Part shown: one piece after another, positions 4,741 to 6,524 of the stretch
How the letters are laid out: the number at the start of each line of letters is the position of its first letter
Position numbering within the stretch: the first letter of the stretch is position 1
Assembly: GCA_019234175.1 (NCBI GenBank)
Contig: JAFALP010000203.1
Location: 1-6,524 of the forward strand
DNA length: 6,524 bases
Source of the DNA: Actinomycetota bacterium
GTDB taxonomy: Bacteria > Actinomycetota > Thermoleophilia > Gaiellales > Gaiellaceae
Direction of reading: 5' to 3'
The notes under the pieces: model-generated
Database searches by the model: none
What the model was told of the DNA's origin: nothing
Seen by the model: only the letters and a program-made list of their open reading frames with translations
Made by a program: the position numbers and the translations under genes

Positions 4741-5493
4741 CTAGCGACGAAGGCGGACGGCGTTCAGATCGTCCGCGAGGATGGTGTCGATCCGGGCGCG
4801 CAGCGTCTCCGGCGGGTCGTGCTCCGCGTGCAGATAGCGGCCCGCGAGCGCGTCGAACTCGCCGCCGGCGAGTGCGTGCACGAGGCGCGGCGCCGCCTCG
4901 GGCGGCGTCCACGGGAGGTCGTCGCCGAAGGCGGACGTCATCGCCGTCCGGACGAGCCCGGGCGAGATGGAGAAGACGAAGACCTTCTTCGGCGCGAGGT
5001 CGGCGGCGAGCACCTCCGAGAAGCGGTGCACCGCCGCCTTGCTCGCCGGGTAGGCGGTGCTGCTCGGCTGCTGCCCCGGCGGAAGGTACGCCGATCCGGA
5101 TGCGACGTTGACGATGCGGCCGCCGCCGCGCTCGACCATGAGCGGCGCCCACGCGCGGCAGCACATGTACACGCCGAGGACGTTCACCTCGAACACGTGC
5201 CACCACTCGTCGACGCCGGGCAGCGCCTCGCTCGGGCCGGAGATCCCGGCGTTGTTCACGAGCAGGTCGACCGCGCCGACGTCGCCGCACCACCGGGCCA
5301 CGTCCTCCCGCCTGGACACGTCGCCGACGAGGGCGCTGCCGCCGATCTCCTCCGCGACCGCCTGCACCTCCGCGGCGGTGCGGCCGGTGACGGCCACCTC
5401 CATGCCGGCGCGGGCGAGCTCGCGCGCGATGTTCGCGCCGATGCCGCGCCCGCCGCCGGTGACGAGCGCCGTTCCTCGCAGCTCAGACAGCAT
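4741..5493 (-). CDS. Short-chain dehydrogenase/reductase (SDR family)
   Basis: This is a classical SDR of 250 residues, an NAD(P)-dependent Rossmann-fold oxidoreductase acting on an alcohol or carbonyl group; the substrate cannot be read from sequence. LVTGGGRGIG (10-19) is the coenzyme-binding glycine motif, DLLVNNAGIS (76-85) the NNAG motif, and Asn104 in VFEVNVLG the structural active-site Asn. Ser132 in IVNVASGS, Tyr148 and Lys152 in AYPASK complete the catalytic tetrad. SPGLVRT follows as the usual PG motif. The spacing from Ser to Tyr is about 3 residues longer than in FabG (PPGQQPSST insert). The ATG overlaps the end of the upstream ligase gene by 11 nt and has a strong ribosome site, GGAGGAG, 7 nt upstream, so the two are cotranscribed and probably translationally coupled. 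The partner may oxidise or reduce a product of the ligase pathway, but this is inference. Confidence 0.95.
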   Translation of the reverse strand: MLSELRGTALVTGGGRGIGANIARELARAGMEVAVTGRTAAEVQAVAEEIGGSALVGDVSRREDVARWCGDVGAVDLLVNNAGISGPSEALPGVDEWWHVFEVNVLGVYMCCRAWAPLMVERGGGRIVNVASGSAYLPPGQQPSSTAYPASKAAVHRFSEVLAADLAPKKVFVFSISPGLVRTAMTSAFGDDLPWTPPEAAPRLVHALAGGEFDALAGRYLHAEHDPPETLRARIDTILADDLNAVRLRR

Positions 5494-6524
5494 TGGCGAT
5501 CTCCTCCAGGGACTCGGGGTTCTCCAGCGTGGACAGGTCGCCGGGATCCTCGCCCAGCGCGCGGGCGCGGACGGCGCGCCGGACGATCTTCGCCGAGCGC
5601 GTCTTCGGCAGCGCGGCGACCCAGACGATCCGGTCCGGCTTGAACGCCTTGCCGAGCGCGTCCGACACGGCGTTCGCGACCACCGCCTCGTCGCGCCCCG
5701 CGCCGTTCGGCACGCAGAAGATCCACGCCACCTCGCCCTTGACCGCGTGCGGGATGCCGACCGCAGCCGCCTCGGCGACGATGCCGCTGCCGATGGCGGC
5801 CGACTCGAGCTCGGCGGGCCCGATGCGCTTGCCGGCGATGTTGAGCGTGTCGTCGCTGCGTCCGTGCAGGAACCAGTAGCCGTCCCCGTCCACGGATGCC
5901 CAGTCGCCGTGCGTCCAGACGCCGGGGAACCGCCGCCAGTACGTGTCGAGGTAGCGCTCCTCGTCGCCCCAGACGCCGCGCGTCATCCCCGGCCATGGGC
6001 GCCTGCAGACGAGCTCGCCCACCTCGCCGCGCACGGAGTTCCCGTCCGCGTCCAACACGTCCATGTCCTGGCCGAGCGCGGGGAAGCCGAGCGCGACCGG
6101 CTTCACCGGCTCCGTGATCACCGTCGTGAGGAAGCACGCGCCGACTTCCGTCCCGCCGGAGATGTTCACGATCGGCACGCGCGAACGGCCGACGTTCCGG
6201 AACAGCCATTCGTACGGGCCGGGGTTCCACGGCTCGCCCGTCGTGCAGACGGTGCGCAGCGAGGACAGGTCCGCCTGCGGCTCCCCCTTCGGGATGAGTG
6301 CGCGGATCAACGTCGGCGAGCAGCCGAGCATGGTCACGCGCTCCGACTCGATCAGCTGCCACAGCCGGTCGTCGGGCCAGTCGGGCGCGCCCTCGGCGAA
6401 GACGATCGTCGCGCCGACCGCGCCCCCGCCGACGACCGTCCACGGTCCCATGATCCAGCCCATGTCGGTGGCGAAGTGGATGCGCTCGCCCGCGTTCACG
6501 TCGGTCTGGTACGCGGCCTCGCGC
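5483..6524 (-). CDS. AMP-forming acyl-CoA/acetyl-CoA synthetase-like ligase, N-terminal half outside the window
   Basis: Enzymes of this superfamily activate a carboxylic acid with ATP to an acyl-AMP and then transfer it to CoA. The 346 visible residues run off the right edge: the frame continues past the GTG at 6499 as REAAYQTD before VNAGERIHFATDMGWIMGP, a segment typical of acetyl-, propionyl- and acetoacetyl-CoA synthetases. Visible core motifs are SGGTEVGACF (A5), WTHGDWASVDGDGYW (A7) and GRSDDTLNIAGKRIGPAE (A8). LPKTRSAKIVRRAVR (A10) carries the catalytic, acetylation-prone Lys at 5588-5590. GDLSTLENPESLEEI near the end is common in acetyl-CoA-synthetase-like proteins. In A10 the usual SGK is SAK. 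The upstream part, including the ATP P-loop, is not visible, and family length (about 620-660) suggests nearly half is missing. Substrate is unknown; a short-chain or branched acid is likely. It overlaps the following SDR gene by 11 nt. Confidence 0.93.
   Translation of the reverse strand, partial: REAAYQTDVNAGERIHFATDMGWIMGPWTVVGGGAVGATIVFAEGAPDWPDDRLWQLIESERVTMLGCSPTLIRALIPKGEPQADLSSLRTVCTTGEPWNPGPYEWLFRNVGRSRVPIVNISGGTEVGACFLTTVITEPVKPVALGFPALGQDMDVLDADGNSVRGEVGELVCRRPWPGMTRGVWGDEERYLDTYWRRFPGVWTHGDWASVDGDGYWFLHGRSDDTLNIAGKRIGPAELESAAIGSGIVAEAAAVGIPHAVKGEVAWIFCVPNGAGRDEAVVANAVSDALGKAFKPDRIVWVAALPKTRSAKIVRRAVRARALGEDPGDLSTLENPESLEEIANAV
5501..5507 (-). promoter_or_regulatory. Strong Shine-Dalgarno site (GGAGGAG) of the SDR gene
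   Basis: GGAGGAG on the minus strand lies 7 nt before ATG 5493 and inside the last codons of the ligase gene. It fixes the SDR start. It is the only strong ribosome site seen at a gene start in this window, which contrasts with the leaderless-looking starts elsewhere and fits an internal gene in an operon. Confidence 0.85.

Noticed and set aside
2986..5643. 885-codon open frame on the plus strand
   Set aside because: It is antisense to nadE and the SDR gene. Its translation is Arg/Ala/Glu-rich with no domain, as expected from the reverse of GC-rich codons.
1..6524. Mobile element, CRISPR array, tRNA or rRNA gene, defence island
   Set aside because: I saw no terminal repeats, spaced repeats, transposase or integrase motifs, or RNA-gene signatures. 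The content is housekeeping metabolism, repair and stress genes.

Overview
This is a high-GC bacterial chromosomal window, densely packed on both strands with almost no non-coding DNA. GC content, judged by eye, is around 70%. GTG is a frequent start codon, and several genes appear to be leaderless. A short-form glutamine-dependent NAD synthetase, a DUF2510 membrane protein and an actinobacterial-type Mug glycosylase point to Actinomycetota. The overall flavour suggests a deep-branching class such as Thermoleophilia, but that placement is a guess from protein style and not a demonstrated result.

Layout, left to right. (1) Minus strand, 1-1009: a class V aminotransferase of the cysteine-desulfurase-like type, running off the left edge. 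(2) Plus strand, 1033-1323: a ClpS-type adaptor, divergent from gene 1 with only 23 bp between the two GTG starts. (3) Minus strand, 1320-1721: an OsmC-family protein, tail to tail with clpS; both stop codons lie in one CTAG. (4) Plus strand, 1772-1969: a 65-residue uncharacterised protein. (5) Plus strand, 1962-2459: a Mug/TDG-type mismatch DNA glycosylase whose only plausible start is a CTG overlapping the end of gene 4. (6) Minus strand, 2435-2983: a four-helix membrane protein ending in a DUF2510 domain. (7) Minus strand, 3016-4713: nadE. (8) Minus strand, 4741-5493: a short-chain dehydrogenase. (9) Minus strand, 5483-6524: the C-terminal part of an acetyl-CoA-synthetase-like AMP-forming ligase, running off the right edge and overlapping gene 8 by 11 nt.

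The genes do not form one pathway. The ligase and dehydrogenase look like a translationally coupled pair that may act on a common organic acid or acyl-CoA. nadE makes NAD, the clpS adaptor serves proteolysis, osmC peroxide defence and mug DNA repair. There is no mobile element, CRISPR array, RNA gene or defence cassette, and no stretch over 300 bp lacks a gene.

The most interesting signal is transcriptional. Five gene starts (1009, 1033, 1772, 2983, 4713) have a -10-like hexamer ending 6 or 7 nt before the start codon, which predicts leaderless mRNAs. At both divergent junctions (around 1020 and 1760) the opposing -10 hexamers begin on the same TA step, suggesting compact symmetric bidirectional promoters. 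I did not find a convincing novel multi-gene system.
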